A DNA stretch of 64,000 nt from positions 30,862,508-30,926,507 of the forward strand of contig NC_088776.1 of NCBI RefSeq assembly GCF_954871325.1, read 5' to 3'. Made by a program: the position numbers and the translations under genes. This stretch comes from Gordionus sp. m RMFG-2023. Taxonomy: Eukaryota > Nematomorpha > Gordioida > Chordodea > Parachordodidae. This document shows positions 1-11,675 of the stretch, piece after piece; the stretch's first letter is position 1, and every line of letters starts with the position of its first letter. The notes below the pieces were generated by a model, which worked only from the letters and a program-made list of their open reading frames with translations, had not been told where the DNA came from and did not search any database.

Positions 1-180
1 ACCCATTTTGAATCATAAAAATTCAGAAAGTTGCTTCAAAAAAATTTAAAAATAACGAATATTACAATTGTCACTTTTCTATGGTTAATCTTTACTGAAA
101 TCTTAATTATTTTTACCCAATTGCCTAAATTTTTTAAAGTTTGAAAATAACGAATGTGAAAATTGCCACTTTCCTATGGT
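1..180. repeat. Satellite-type repeat, two degenerate units
   Basis: Two units carry the blocks 'aaaaataacgaat', 'acaattgtcac', 'tttactgaaat' and 'acccatttt'. The same blocks recur many times at 14380-15950, so this is a detached piece of that satellite family, in the orientation of the second half of that array. No coding capacity is seen. Confidence 0.7.
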
Positions 181-436
181 TCTGAATGATTTGTCTGCCA
201 AAAAGTATTTTATTTTAATTTAACCCGTTCAAAATAAATTCATTTTTATAACTTACGCAATAAGAAATTTAACATTTAGATCAGGTCAAAATAAACCACC
301 TAGATTTTGGACAAATGTCGTTTTTTTGGCTTCAACTCGAGCCAAAAAAAGACCCAAACTTTGAGCAGGATTCAAAAAATGAACTCGAAATTTGGGTCGC
401 TTACCCATTCAAATTTTTATGTTACTAAAAGTTAAA
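181..436. other. Intergenic DNA with a possible element end
   Basis: There is no credible coding sequence. A block at about 300-410 repeats words such as 'aactcgag', 'gggtc' and 'gagcc' among A/T runs. This resembles the subterminal part of the hAT elements elsewhere in the window, but no terminal repeat or target duplication could be identified. Confidence 0.3.
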
Positions 437-1000
437 AAAAATTTAACCCACCAAATATTAGAACTGCTCACTTAGAATGATTATATTTTTTTAATATTTA
501 ATACTGAGGTCAAAAAAATATTAACAATCCTAATCCTCCCAAGTCCTAGATCAGTCCATTACTTTGAGTGAATATTACTTATGCAAAAAAATATTATTGG
601 CTTTCATTTGAAAAACTAACAAATTTTTATATTATGAATTGTTTAAAAAATGATCCTTACCCTCCCAGAACCTAGATCCACTCACTAAACGCGGTTATTA
701 TTTGACAGTAATATACGGCCTTTGCATAAAAGATATTATAATTAGCTTTCATTTGATATTCTTGTCAAATTTTTAGGTTCTGAAAAGTTTGAAGAATGAT
801 CCTTACCCTCCCAGAACCTAGATCCACTCACTTAACTTGGTCATTATTTCGGCAGTAATATTTTAATTAACTTCTATTTGAAACTTATAACAAATTTTTT
901 ATTATAGAAAGTTTAACAATTCTAACCCCCCCCAAGACCTAAACCTGCCCACTTAGAATGGTGATTAAAATTGGAGTCAAAGGATATAATTTTTTTACTA
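437..1000. repeat. Degenerate tandem repeat, about five units
   Basis: Units of roughly 115-150 bp share the core 'ccctcccagaacctagatc' followed by 'cactcacttaa', with cores near 437, 530, 655, 803 and 920. Each is followed by 'attggctttcatttga' type sequence and then 'caaattttt'. The two central units are nearly identical and the outer ones have decayed. It lies downstream of the minus-strand gene ending at 1141. Confidence 0.75.
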
Positions 1001-1140
1001 TTCTAGTAAACACAAATTTTCATTATAAATAATTATAATCAGTATCCAATCATATTCATTTTTTCCATAATGCGAGGATTGGATAAAAGTTGTTCATGGG
1101 GTTAAAAAAAATTATTGGCGATTATTATAGAAAATTAGCT

Positions 1141-2865
1141 TTATTTAAATATTCTTATCCAATTTTTATTTTTAAATAATTTTTTATTAAATAGAGGCGT
1201 ATAATTGACATGTTTATAATCTTGTCTTTCATAACCAGGCTTTATGTTAGTGAATCTATCTGATGATTTTATCCGTTTATCATAATTAGTTTTTGCTATT
1301 TTATGCGGCAAAGTTGATAAAATAATTTTATCGGGTTTTAATGAACTGCGCCTATGATCTAATATAGATTTGATTGAGTTGTCTCTAAACTGATAATAAT
1401 TTTTAATATTATTATCATTCGTATTGTTTAATTCAATGGTATTCATGTCAATTTCATCTTCTAAGATAGAATTATTGGGATATAGCTTGGGTAGATTTAA
1501 AGATTGACCTTTATAATTATGATTTGTAATAGGTTTTAAATTAGAACTCATAAAACCGTCTTTTAATGTTAATGGTATTTCAATTATCTCATTTGTTTGT
1601 GGCAGATATCTACTAAATTCATCGCTAGACATTATATATGGAAAAATATAGTCTTGGGTTTGAAGATTATAAGATATATCATTTTCGTTCACAGCCTTTG
1701 GCATGTCATTTGTATAATAGGCTTCTTCGGTAATATTTATTTGGTTTTTATCGTATCCAATATATGGTGGCATTTGAATATTTTGCAAAGGACCTTGTGT
1801 TATTTGACTTGCGATATTTTCATTATAATTATCAGATTTACCTAAGTTATCGTAAGTATTATATTGTGGATGATATTCTTGTTGATGTTGATTTATGTAT
1901 GGATTGGAATAATAATTGAAAGGTTTTGAGAAATAACTATTAGCATTCATTTCCTGGCTTTGATATGCATTAAACTGATTAGCAGAATAATAAATTGGTT
2001 CTGGGGTATTAATATAGGAATCATGCGCTTCTAAATTATATATTTGGTTTTGCTTTGACTCCGGTTGGGTTCTAGCATTTATATTAGTAGTCATTAAATT
2101 TCCATGGTTTTCCATTAAATTTTGTTTATGTTCATTTTCTATAAATCTATCTAGAATATTGATTGCTGATTCTCCACTGATTCTTAATTTATAAGGATGT
2201 GTCTTGAGGATTTTTATATCATTTTTATTTAAGTCAAAATCAGGATTATATTTAAAATTACCACTATCAAATGATAAATCATTTTTTCTAATAACATCAT
2301 AAGGTTGGTATAAATTTGGCGTTAACGGACTATAATTTATATTTTTACTAATTTTAGCTGGCATGTTATGAATATTTTTTTTCGCACCTCTATTTGCATT
2401 AAAATATTTGTGTGTGGGTCGTTTTTTATATTTACGTTTTCTATAGGAGGGTAGCCTCGTAATTGGTTTAAACCATGATTCTGGAAAATTTCTCTCATCA
2501 AAAAAATTGAAATCTGGATCAGAAAAACGATCAATTGAGGTTGTTCTTTTATGTAAACGACTAGCATGTTTTTTTTTATCATTTGTTAGAAAGATAAAAC
2601 TGCTATCTGAAAAATTTAAAGATATATTTTCGGTTTTCATTATTTTAGAACTCCTTATTTCCAGCGGATTAGGAAATCTATTTTTTTTAAGTTTATTAGG
2701 CACCACCACTAAATTTGAACCTGCATACACATCTAAGGATAAAGGTCGCTCACCTTTAAATATATCGTCATTTTGAATGCTATTTTGTAAGAAAAAAGGC
2801 CTTTTCAAACTTTGGCGGTCACTTACTATTATCAATGGTAGGATATACATAAAAATATACAACAT
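1141..2865 (-). CDS. Hypothetical secreted Asn/Tyr/Gln-rich protein (574 aa)
   Basis: This open frame of 574 codons is far longer than expected by chance in such AT-rich DNA, and its base composition is visibly richer in G+C than the surroundings. The first 15 or so residues (MLYIFMYILPLIIV) are hydrophobic and could be a short signal peptide or anchor. The rest has no recognised domain. Residues about 60-175 are rich in Lys/Arg with several basic clusters such as RKRKYKKRP. About 240-420 is a low-complexity stretch rich in Asn, Tyr, Gln and Ser. The C-terminal part is again basic and ends in KNKNWIRIFK. The basic sites could be cleaved by furin-like proteases, but no repeated peptide supports a neuropeptide precursor. 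An AATAAA (1140-1145) overlaps the stop codon and may be the poly(A) signal. No intron is needed; an upstream 5' exon cannot be excluded. The function is unknown. Confidence 0.7.
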   Translation of the reverse strand: MLYIFMYILPLIIVSDRQSLKRPFFLQNSIQNDDIFKGERPLSLDVYAGSNLVVVPNKLKKNRFPNPLEIRSSKIMKTENISLNFSDSSFIFLTNDKKKHASRLHKRTTSIDRFSDPDFNFFDERNFPESWFKPITRLPSYRKRKYKKRPTHKYFNANRGAKKNIHNMPAKISKNINYSPLTPNLYQPYDVIRKNDLSFDSGNFKYNPDFDLNKNDIKILKTHPYKLRISGESAINILDRFIENEHKQNLMENHGNLMTTNINARTQPESKQNQIYNLEAHDSYINTPEPIYYSANQFNAYQSQEMNANSYFSKPFNYYSNPYINQHQQEYHPQYNTYDNLGKSDNYNENIASQITQGPLQNIQMPPYIGYDKNQINITEEAYYTNDMPKAVNENDISYNLQTQDYIFPYIMSSDEFSRYLPQTNEIIEIPLTLKDGFMSSNLKPITNHNYKGQSLNLPKLYPNNSILEDEIDMNTIELNNTNDNNIKNYYQFRDNSIKSILDHRRSSLKPDKIILSTLPHKIAKTNYDKRIKSSDRFTNIKPGYERQDYKHVNYTPLFNKKLFKNKNWIRIFK

Positions 2866-3620
2866 AGTATTGTATATAATTTTATAAAAAATATATTGTA
2901 TATAAATATGCTAAATAAAGACTAAAGTATAAATTACCTATTTTGAAGTATAATTATTAAATTCCAATATAAAAAATCATATATAGTATATGATAGTTTG
3001 CCAATACTTTTAAACAATTAAATATTTTAATGTTATAAAATAATTATGAGATTTTTTTTAATGTAATTTACGGATAAATGAATACAGAATAGTTTGTATA
3101 AAATTAGGATATTCAACAAGTTATAATCTTTTATACCGATTGCAGAACATCTTAATTTTAAAAGTCAGCAGAGCGATAAGACAATATAGATTAAAGTTAT
3201 TAAAATTTTTATGAAAATTATCTTTTAAATTATTAATAATGAAATATTTATAAAACTAACTATAAAAACTCGAATTATCAGATATAATTAATTAATAATT
3301 TTTTACTGATAATAGAAAGAAAAAAAACCCCCGTAAAAAACCCCCATGGAAAAATAATTCGAAACAAAGGAAAATCGTTATTTTTTAAAAAAAAATTCTT
3401 GTCAATTTTTCTTAATTTTTTTTCTCAAATTATATTTTTCTTCCCAATTTTCCTTTAAGTCATTGTTAATCTTTATTTTTTTGATCATTTCTCAATTTTT
3501 TCTTCTTAATTTTCACTTAATTTTTTTAGTATAACCTAGCAATAATTAATATTGATAAATAATTTTATAAGCGAATGCCACAATCATTAACAGCTGTTTA
3601 TCATTAAGGGTTTACAATAA
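2866..3620. other. AT-rich intergenic DNA
   Basis: The sequence is A/T-rich with T runs at 3380-3540. It holds no coding sequence or repeat that I can recognise. It should contain the promoter of the minus-strand gene starting at 2865, but no specific element is visible. Confidence 0.4.
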
Positions 3621-4076
3621 ACAATATTTTTATCACCACTGTTTATTGTGTACTCCAAAAAAACACAAAATACTTACGAAAAAATATTCGAAGTAATAAT
3701 GTCAAAATGTCAAGAACGGGATTTATTTCCTGATCCATTATATATATACATGGATTTCGAAAAGTCTGCTATGAACGCGGTTAAAACTGTCATTGGTATG
3801 ATTATTAATGTTAAATTATTTATATTTATTTTTTCAAGGGATCACATCATAATCAGAGGATGCTTTTACCATTTGTGTCAAAGTACCTATAAAAAAATTC
3901 AAAAGCGAGGTCTGGAAAGGCAATACAGAACCGATAAAGCTCTAAGCTTCTTTTGTAGCATGATGGAAGGCTTAGCGTTTGTTACTTTATATGATATGGG
4001 CAATGCAATGGCATTCCTTAGATCGGTTACTCCAAGCAATGGTAAGGATATTCTTGAATATTTCGATAAAAATTAG
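3621..4076 (+). mobile_element. MULE (Mutator-like) transposase fragment
   Basis: An in-frame stretch follows the family pattern: PLFIVYSKKTQNTYEKIFEV, then the acidic YIYMDFEKSAMNAV (the D of DFE is a catalytic aspartate in MULE transposases), then RGCFYHLCQ (the conserved GC-F-H-cluster), then SMMEGLAFV and LRSVTPSNGKDILEYFD. This is the central DDE region. The zinc-binding N-terminus and the third catalytic residue are missing, so it is a partial copy of about 150 residues. A 14-residue AT-coded insertion separates KTVIG from DHIIIRG. No terminal inverted repeats were found around it. It could also be an exon of a host gene derived from a MULE, but nothing nearby supports that. Confidence 0.75.
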
Positions 4077-4713
4077 TAATTAAGGATGGATTGTATTTAT
4101 TACCATAGCAAATAATTTTTACGAAAATAAGTAATACATGGGTTATTTTACTGGGGTATTTTTTTTCCAAGTATCAATTTGAATATCAGCATTTTTTCTT
4201 GCTTAAGCATTTTTTATGGAGGGTATATGAGTAACCTTTAAGTAATGAATTGGGGCCTAAAAAAATTTATTATTAAATTATATTTTTATAATATTTTTTT
4301 CTAAAATACTAATTTGTCTATACCTTATTAAATCTAAATAAAAATATATCGATATTATTAGGTCTTAAGTAAATTAGAAAAAAAATTTTGGGGGTTTTTT
4401 TCCGGGATTCTTTTTTACTATATAACGAAGGACCATATTTTATTCTCAATGAAAACGTTCTATATATTAATTCTTCTTTTTTAAATAGAGATATCTTTCG
4501 ATCCATTTTTCTCAATTAACGTCACTTTAATTAATTTGAATTTTTATAATAGGTAAAATATTTTTACCATTTGAAATAATATTGCTATCATATAAAATCG
4601 ATATATTATAAATTTAGTTTCGCCTTTCCATATTATAAAATTAATTGTTTTTTGATAATTTAGTTTCGCTTTTCCATATTATAAAATTAATTTTTTATAT
4701 TATTTTATTTTAA
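4077..4713. other. Intergenic DNA with a short tandem duplication
   Basis: No gene is visible. A 36-bp segment is duplicated with a 46-bp period (4611-4646 and 4657-4692), differing at one base ('ttagtttcgccttt' versus 'ttagtttcgctttt'). The candidate left target duplication of the adjacent LINE lies at 4705-4713. Confidence 0.6.
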
Positions 4714-7700
4714 CGGTTCATCTTCTTCTTTATCATGTATAATGTCCCAGAGTCTTTGGGTTTGTTTTAATAAGTTTCTTCCATCTTGATCGAGTAAGGG
4801 CCATGTCCGGATTTATCTTCAGAGTCATCATAACTTTGTCTACTTGATCTTTCCAAGTAACACGAGGTCGTCCTCTTTCTCTCTTCCCCGGCACCTCCAT
4901 GTCCAATACTTTTCCATTTATATCATTCGTCTCCCTTCTTAGTATATGACCATACCATCTTAACCGATTTTCGTTTATCAAGTCCGCCATAGGTTGAGAA
5001 TAACCATTTTTGCTCTGAGACAGTCATTCGTCATATGGTCGAGTTTAGTATACCCCAAGCTCCACCGTATCATTCTCATCTCCGTGGCTTGTAATAACTT
5101 TTCTTCCATAGCGTTTAATGCCCATGTTTCACTTCCATAGAGTAACACCGGTCTTACGATGGATTTGTAAGCTTTATTTTTCAACTATATTGGCATCTTC
5201 TTGTCGCACATTACACCGGATATACTTCGCCATTTAAGCCATCCTTTTTGAATCCGTGCATTGAATTCTTTTGCGCAACCTCCCTCTTGTTGTAGCATCG
5301 AGCCTAGGTATGTAAACCTGTCTACTTTTGGGTACATTAATTGGTCATCCAGCGATGGGGTGCCTGTAACGTTCATCTCCATGTATACCGTTTTTCGATT
5401 GTTGACCTTTAAACCATATCCAGCTAAGCGTTTTGACCACTTTTCGGCTTCTTCGAATACTTTCTCCTTTGTCTCTTCGCATTACTATATCATCGGCATA
5501 TAGCATACACCAAGGAGATGGCTTTTGGATGTCTCTCGTTATCGTGTCCATAATTATATTGAATAAAAAAGGACTAAGAGCAGATCCTTGATGTAATCCA
5601 ATTTCAAGCCAAAAAGGTTTCGTCTCCAAGTGTCATTCTAACGCAAGAAGTTGAGGCTTCATAGATATTTTTCATAAGCCGTACATATGCGTCAGGGATA
5701 TTTTGTTTTCTTAAGCACCACCATATTAAATCGCGAGGGACCGTGTCCTAAGCTTTCTCCAAGTCAATAAAGACCATATGTAGGTTTCTTTTCTTTTCTC
5801 CATATTTATCCATCATTTGTCTTAGTGCGAAGATCGGATCGATTGTGGATTTGCCGGCCACAAATCCAAATTGGTTAGCCGATATTTCCACCACGTTCTT
5901 CAGCCTCTAAGATCCTTTCCATAAGTTTCAAGGAGTGGCAAGTTAGCCTGATACCTCTGTAATTACCACACTCCTGAGGGTCTCCTTTGCCTTTGAATAA
6001 GGGTATAATCGTGCTTGCTCTCCATTGATTAGGAATTCGTTCTTCTCCCAATATCTTGTTAAAGAGGTTCGTCATGGTCATGCTTCTTCTTCTCGGCATC
6101 CGATCCATGCTTCCATAGGAATTCCATCTGGGCCATTAGCTTTTCCTTTTTGCATCTTGTTCATTTGCGTCCAAACTTTATCCTCCTGAAAGAGTTCGAC
6201 CATACTTATGTTTGGCTAAATATCGGGAAGGAAATCTTTGTCATTAGCAATATTCATAAGTTCCTTGAAATATCCTTTCCACCTTTCCATCACCTCCTTC
6301 GGCTTAAATAAGGTTTTACCCACCTCATTTTTGACTATTTTAAGGACTCGACATCGCGACTTTTCTTCTCCCTTATCTTGGCCAATTTGTACATAGTTTG
6401 TTTGCCATCTCGGTGTAAGCATTCTTCTGCAACGGCCTTCTTCACGGCTCTCTTTGCCTCCCTATATTCTTGATAATCCTCCGACTTTTTAGATTTATGC
6501 CACCGTCTATATAGAATTTTCTTTCTTTCGATGAAATCCCTAACCGATTGATCCCACCACCATAGTTCCCTATTCAAAGCTTTGCCTCCTTTGGTCTGTC
6601 CTTGAATCTGAATCGCCGTTTCCTTTATGCCTGCAGTTAGCGTCTCCCAATCGTCGTCTACGTTTCTTTCTAACTTCCTGGCACCCAAGAGTGTGGAGGC
6701 TTTCTGATGGTATTTATCGTTCGTCGGCATGTCCTTTAGCATTTCATACCTATTTCGAAGTTCATAAACCTTTCTTCTTTCCGGAAACCCTTTTCTTTCA
6801 AGATCCATGACAAGTGAACGATGTTGCATGGCGATTTCTTCTCCCGGTATTACTTTGCAATCTTTGATCCTCCATAAATCCTTTCGCCGTATAAGCAGAT
6901 AGTCAATTTGACTAAAATGCTTTCCACTTCTATAAGTCACAATATGATCTTCACGCTTTTGAAAATAAGTGTTAACGATCGCCATGTCATATGCTTGAGA
7001 TACTTGGAGAAGTTTTTCCCCTTCCTTGTTCTTCAGACCATTCCCATAACCTCCATGATTTCGTTCATACCCGAGACGATCTTTTCCTATGTGGGCGTTG
7101 AAGTCCACCCCAATAATTAGCTTTTCTTCCTGTCGTATTCTATGTATCCCTCAATGAATCGATGAATATATCTTCTCTGATTCCATACACCCAATTTGAG
7201 GAGCATACGCGCACATAACGGTTAGGAGGCCTCCTTGATCTGCAATCTTCACCCACATTAACCTGTCTGAACAGTTTTCCACCACTTTATTCTTGAACGA
7301 TTCGCTTAGAACGATACCGACCCCGTTTCTACGATTTGGACCCACTGTAGAATAACTTGTATCCCTCTCCTAACTCCCGAGCGTTCCATTCCATCTCGTC
7401 TCTTGTAGGCAGGCGATGTGTACCTTTCTTCTTTTTAGTATTTGTGCGACCTCGTAGCTCTATCCCGTCAACGTACCCACATTCCAGCATGTTATTCGCA
7501 TTCTATCCACAACTAACTTCCTTAACCGCCTTCGTTGTGAGTCAGGCGATAACCCTAGCGTATTATTCGCATTGCACGGGCGGGAGATGCAGTGCGCGTC
7601 GTTTGTGGAGGACGCCCTAGCTTTCTGTTGTAGAGTTTTATTTGAAACTATCATCATTTTGGAGTGGGTTTTTACAGCCGGTTTCCGACCTGACGCCAAC

Positions 7701-7778
7701 CCTCCACTTTTTGCACACGGACTTGGGACCGTCGTTGGTAGATTTTTACGGTTCATATTAAAATTAAATGTTAATTGT
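4714..7778 (-). mobile_element. RTE-type LINE, nearly full length, decayed
   Basis: Read on the minus strand the element has the order of an RTE LINE. First is a short N-terminal region and the start of the AP-endonuclease (RITCWNVGTLTG, about 7460-7500). Then come RRNGVGIVLSE, DFNAHIGKDR (near 7100) and the SDH-like MQHRSL of the endonuclease active site. The reverse transcriptase shows GNYRGIRLT, GLHQGSALSPFLFNIIMD and a YADD box at 5489-5500. The C-terminal tail has LYGSETWAL, RLRWYGHILRR and KRERGRPRVTW. The coding sequence is spread over at least three frames with about eight breaks (frameshifts or stops), so it is inactive. The 3' end is a short A-rich run near 4714 rather than a long poly(A), as usual for RTE. 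TTATTTTAA at 4705-4713 and 7779-7787 is a plausible 9-bp target duplication, although in AT-rich DNA this is weak. Confidence 0.92.
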
Positions 7779-7787
7779 TTATTTTAA

Positions 7788-10390
7788 AGTGAATATGAAA
7801 GAATTATTATCATTTTGATGTTAAGATCTATATATTATTAATTGGGATTTAAATACAAGTTTATCAATTCCAAATGAAAGATTTTTGGCATTTTCGATAA
7901 GTAGCTTATATCAACAATGAATGGCCAATTTAATGCTAGGATATAATTAGAAATTCTATTATTTTGCTATGAATTTATAAAATAAATTATATATTTATTT
8001 TAATAAACAATTACATTTTTGAAATTATTAATAATTTTATTAATTAATTTTAAATATAAAAAGACATTAAAATACAAATGCATCAGAAAAAAAGAATGGG
8101 ATTATCGTGGTCGATGAACTCTGATTTAAAATGAACAATTGAAAAGGATTTTTTTGAAAAATATTATGTAATATTAATTTTTTTAGGGTGGCCATGTCAT
8201 AGATTTATATCATATTTGCATATATCTACTATCATTTATAATATAAGTCAATCAAATAGAATAATTTGATTGTTGATTTGGATAATTTACACAAATTACA
8301 TTGATAAATTTATACTATTTATTTAAAAAGATATTATATGTGGAGAAAAGAATTTGTTAATATCGCCCTGTATTTTATTGATTTTTCTAATTAATTGATA
8401 TTAAAATGGAAAAGTTGTTTTTCCTTTATAATTCTTTCTTTCTGCCAAAAAAAGATATATATAAAATAAATCGTCTTAAAAATATTTAGCCACTCTTCAG
8501 ATGAAGATGACCAGGAATCTCTAAATAATTTAAAGTTGTAGCATATGATTTCAAAAAGTACACTTTGTTTGATCAAGGCTTTCGAAAGTGTTGTTTTAGA
8601 GATCTTTGGCTCATAAGTAAAGGATTTTGTCTATTTCCCGAATGAGCAGATTGTTGAAACCATGATGGGAATGAATATATTGTTTTTGGTGAATTGCGAT
8701 ATTTTTGGTTTCTCGGCAATTCCTGGTAGATCATTATTACTATAAGAGGAGACAAAAATGTCTATGCATGTAGAATTCCAGTACATGAGTTTGCCCATAT
8801 CCCGGGAAGTTAGAGTTGAGGAGACCGTGGTTATATGGCGGATATTTTGATAAAATTAAACTATTCTATATTTGGATAGACTCATCTGCAAAATAAAAAG
8901 ACCAGGCCTTTCTACCTTTTATAAGTAATGTTTTTTATTCTAAACGGCCCTGGGTTATATGGCAAGACCTTCTGGGTATGATGACAAATATAATTTAACC
9001 AATAAATAAAGTTTTTCATTTCTATTTTTTTTAACTAGTATATAATTAAAATAAAATATTAGTATGTACCAAAAATTAGTGTTCCCACTAAAGACACATA
9101 GAAAATAGATAATTCTTGGCACATATAGGATATGCCCATTCAGGACGATTAATGCAATTATATCTTCACATTTTTTAATGCCAATATTACATCTATGAAA
9201 ATTTTACACTCCATCCCTCCCCCCCCCCCCAAAAAAAAAATTTTTTTATACCTATCTCCTAACTATTTATAGCAAAAAATCAAAATTAGCTTAGAATAAT
9301 CCAACGTTCTACCACCTACTCTTTTTTATTACAATGAAGATCTTGAATGGTTTTATCTCTATAATGATATTTACAAATAAAATAGACAAATGTTTAGAGA
9401 ATAGATTTCACAAGCAGAAAACATAGCTAAAATATCTAGTAGTGTCGTTGCCCTGGGGAAGTTTTTGCTTTACAAATTTTCGATTTTACACCTGGCGTTA
9501 AGCCCCGGTTAGTTTAAAAATCAACCATTTCTCGGCCACATCTTTGCGAATCGTAAAGTTGATATTTGAATATAACCAGAGATATAGCATATTTGAATTT
9601 CTTATTTGTCAAAAAATATTATCGTGATCAATTTATCCATAACTAATGAATCAACATAGGTACATTGCTGGAATTGATAGGAGTAATAGTTACTATAAGC
9701 CAAGTCCTCCAGATTTTGTTCGGTGGAGAGTTTGCTATTGCAGATGGCTTATTTAGGTTGATGCATTCATTTCCAGACAATTTAAATTTTTTCTTTATAT
9801 TTTTAAGTATGGGAAATAGCACGGGATGATTTAAAGTAGAACTGAATTATCTTTCAGAATATTTTAAAAAATGATATAAAAAACCATATGAGAAGGCAAA
9901 TATTTAATACTATTTTTTTTTAAATTAGATTAATAAGATTTTGTTATAAAAATACTTATACAAATAATGACCGGAGAACTGAAATTCTATCTCTAATCAT
10001 GCTGGCAGCAAAATCATAACAGGGGAAGAAGATAGTGAAATTTTATAAATTTATCATAATTTAGGAATAAGTAAAGTTGTTAGAAAATTTAAATAATATC
10101 TAGAGCGTCATTCATCACTTGTTTTGTCAAATGGAATCGAAATGGCTTAAATAATTTTCTAATAATAATGGCCAACTCTTTTTATTATCAGTACTTTTAA
10201 CCTCATTAGAAATCTCTCCCCTCTTTCCCAATAGTAGACGTCAAGATGGAATCTCATGAATTCCGTGGTTACAGAAAAGAAAAAGTAAACGATGAATGAG
10301 ATATCATAAAGTGTTAGGCATTAAAAAATCATGTTTATGTATTAATGAACATGTACATTAACGAAAAAGCAATTCATAGTAAACTATTAT
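7788..10390. other. Long AT-rich stretch without recognised genes
   Basis: I see no supported gene. The part at 8380-8900 is somewhat less AT-rich and has short open frames on the minus strand, but no known motif and no splice-consistent exon set. A C-run followed directly by an A-run lies at about 9220-9247. A G+C-richer patch at 9430-9600 has no recognisable content. Confidence 0.4.
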
Positions 10391-10399
10391 CTTTTTTAA

Positions 10400-10513
10400 T
10401 CTATCTTCAATCAGACCGAACCATGTTGTTGGACAGGACCGTTCCGTCAGACCCTGTAGTCAGATGAGACCTAACTGGGCCGGTCGGTCCAACCGGACCA
10501 CTGCAAGCACTAA
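10400..10513. mobile_element. hAT-type element end, GGACCG word
   Basis: A G+C-rich block repeats GGACCG, CCGGTCGGTCC and similar words and ends in CACTGCAAGCACTA, the mirror of the TAGTGCTTGCAGTG type of hAT terminal repeat. It interrupts the 3' part of the hAT transposase relic at 10505 and above. The other end of this element was not found. Confidence 0.45.
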
Positions 10514-11675
10514 TAATAGAAAAATTTGGTTTCTTATAAAATTAATCAATTTATTTTTTAGTTTTCTATTTTGATCACTTTTTACCCATTCCCAATTTAA
10601 TTTAAATGCAGGATGAATAATTGCAGCAATACTATTATCATCATTATAAACACTTAAAAATTTGCAATAAGGTTATAAATATATAACTTATTTTTATCAA
10701 ATTATAAACCTTCTATTAATGCCAGGTATAAGAAAATCTACAAGTTGGCAAAATTTTAAATCTGCAATATCATTTAATTTTAAAATAATGTATTTAAAAA
10801 AACCCATATCCAAGGTTTTTGCCAAAGGCTCCATATCCTGAAATTTATTTCGAAAAATTAACGATCTACATTATATTTACTTGGCCATATTTATTAAATT
10901 AACGTTCCTGATAGCTAAAGTGCACAAGCCCAATGTTATCACATAAATGATCAAGATCTTGCAATTTATCACTAAATATATTATCCAATAAACTGTATTC
11001 ATAAAATTAATTTCATCTTGTGGTATTTGGACATATCAAATATCTTCCCAATTTTTTAATTTTATTATCGGCCATATTTTGTTCCGCAGACTGACATTTT
11101 TGAAATAAGCGTTGAGATATATTTAAACTCCATTTTCTAAACATTTCCTTGCATGTGGCCACTAAATTAATATTGTAACAGGTATATCTTAAATGGTGTT
11201 GTTAAACGGCTGAGCCAAGCCGGCTTAGCCGAAAACTCAGCCAGGTTTTGAGCCAAAAATTCTGCTCTCAAGCCGGCTCATTGAGACGGCTGGCTCAGCC
11301 ATTGGCTCACTCAAGCCGATTATTGAGGCGAAATTTATTTATTTGAGATTAGTGTTAAAAGACTGAGCCAAGCCGGCAAAACCCTAAACTCATCAAGTTT
11401 TTGAGTCGAAAATTGACTCAAGCCAGCTCTTTAAGCCAAATTAGTCGGCTGGCTCGAGTCGGCTCATCACTTGGCTCAAGCCGACTTTTGAGCCGAAATT
11501 TATTTATAAACGTCTGAGCCAAGGCGGCTTAGCCTTAAATTCAGCTTGTTTTTGAGTCAAAATATGACTAGGCTCAAGCCAAAAGAAAGAACCCATAATT
11601 AAAAAGATCTACGACACATATTGCATCGGTATGGCAGACTCTTGTTTTTTTAAAGACTATGGATATTAAATAATC

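Noticed and set aside
1597-2776. Plus-strand open frames of 82-89 codons inside 1141-2865
   Set aside because: They are opposite-strand shadows of the 574-codon gene and have no motif of their own.
7357-7787. Plus-strand open frames at the 5' end of the LINE
   Set aside because: Antisense to the RTE N-terminal region, which explains their better base composition.
9216-9247. C-run/A-run junction as a possible retroposon tail
   Set aside because: No upstream retrocopy or target duplication was found; a simple homopolymer pair.
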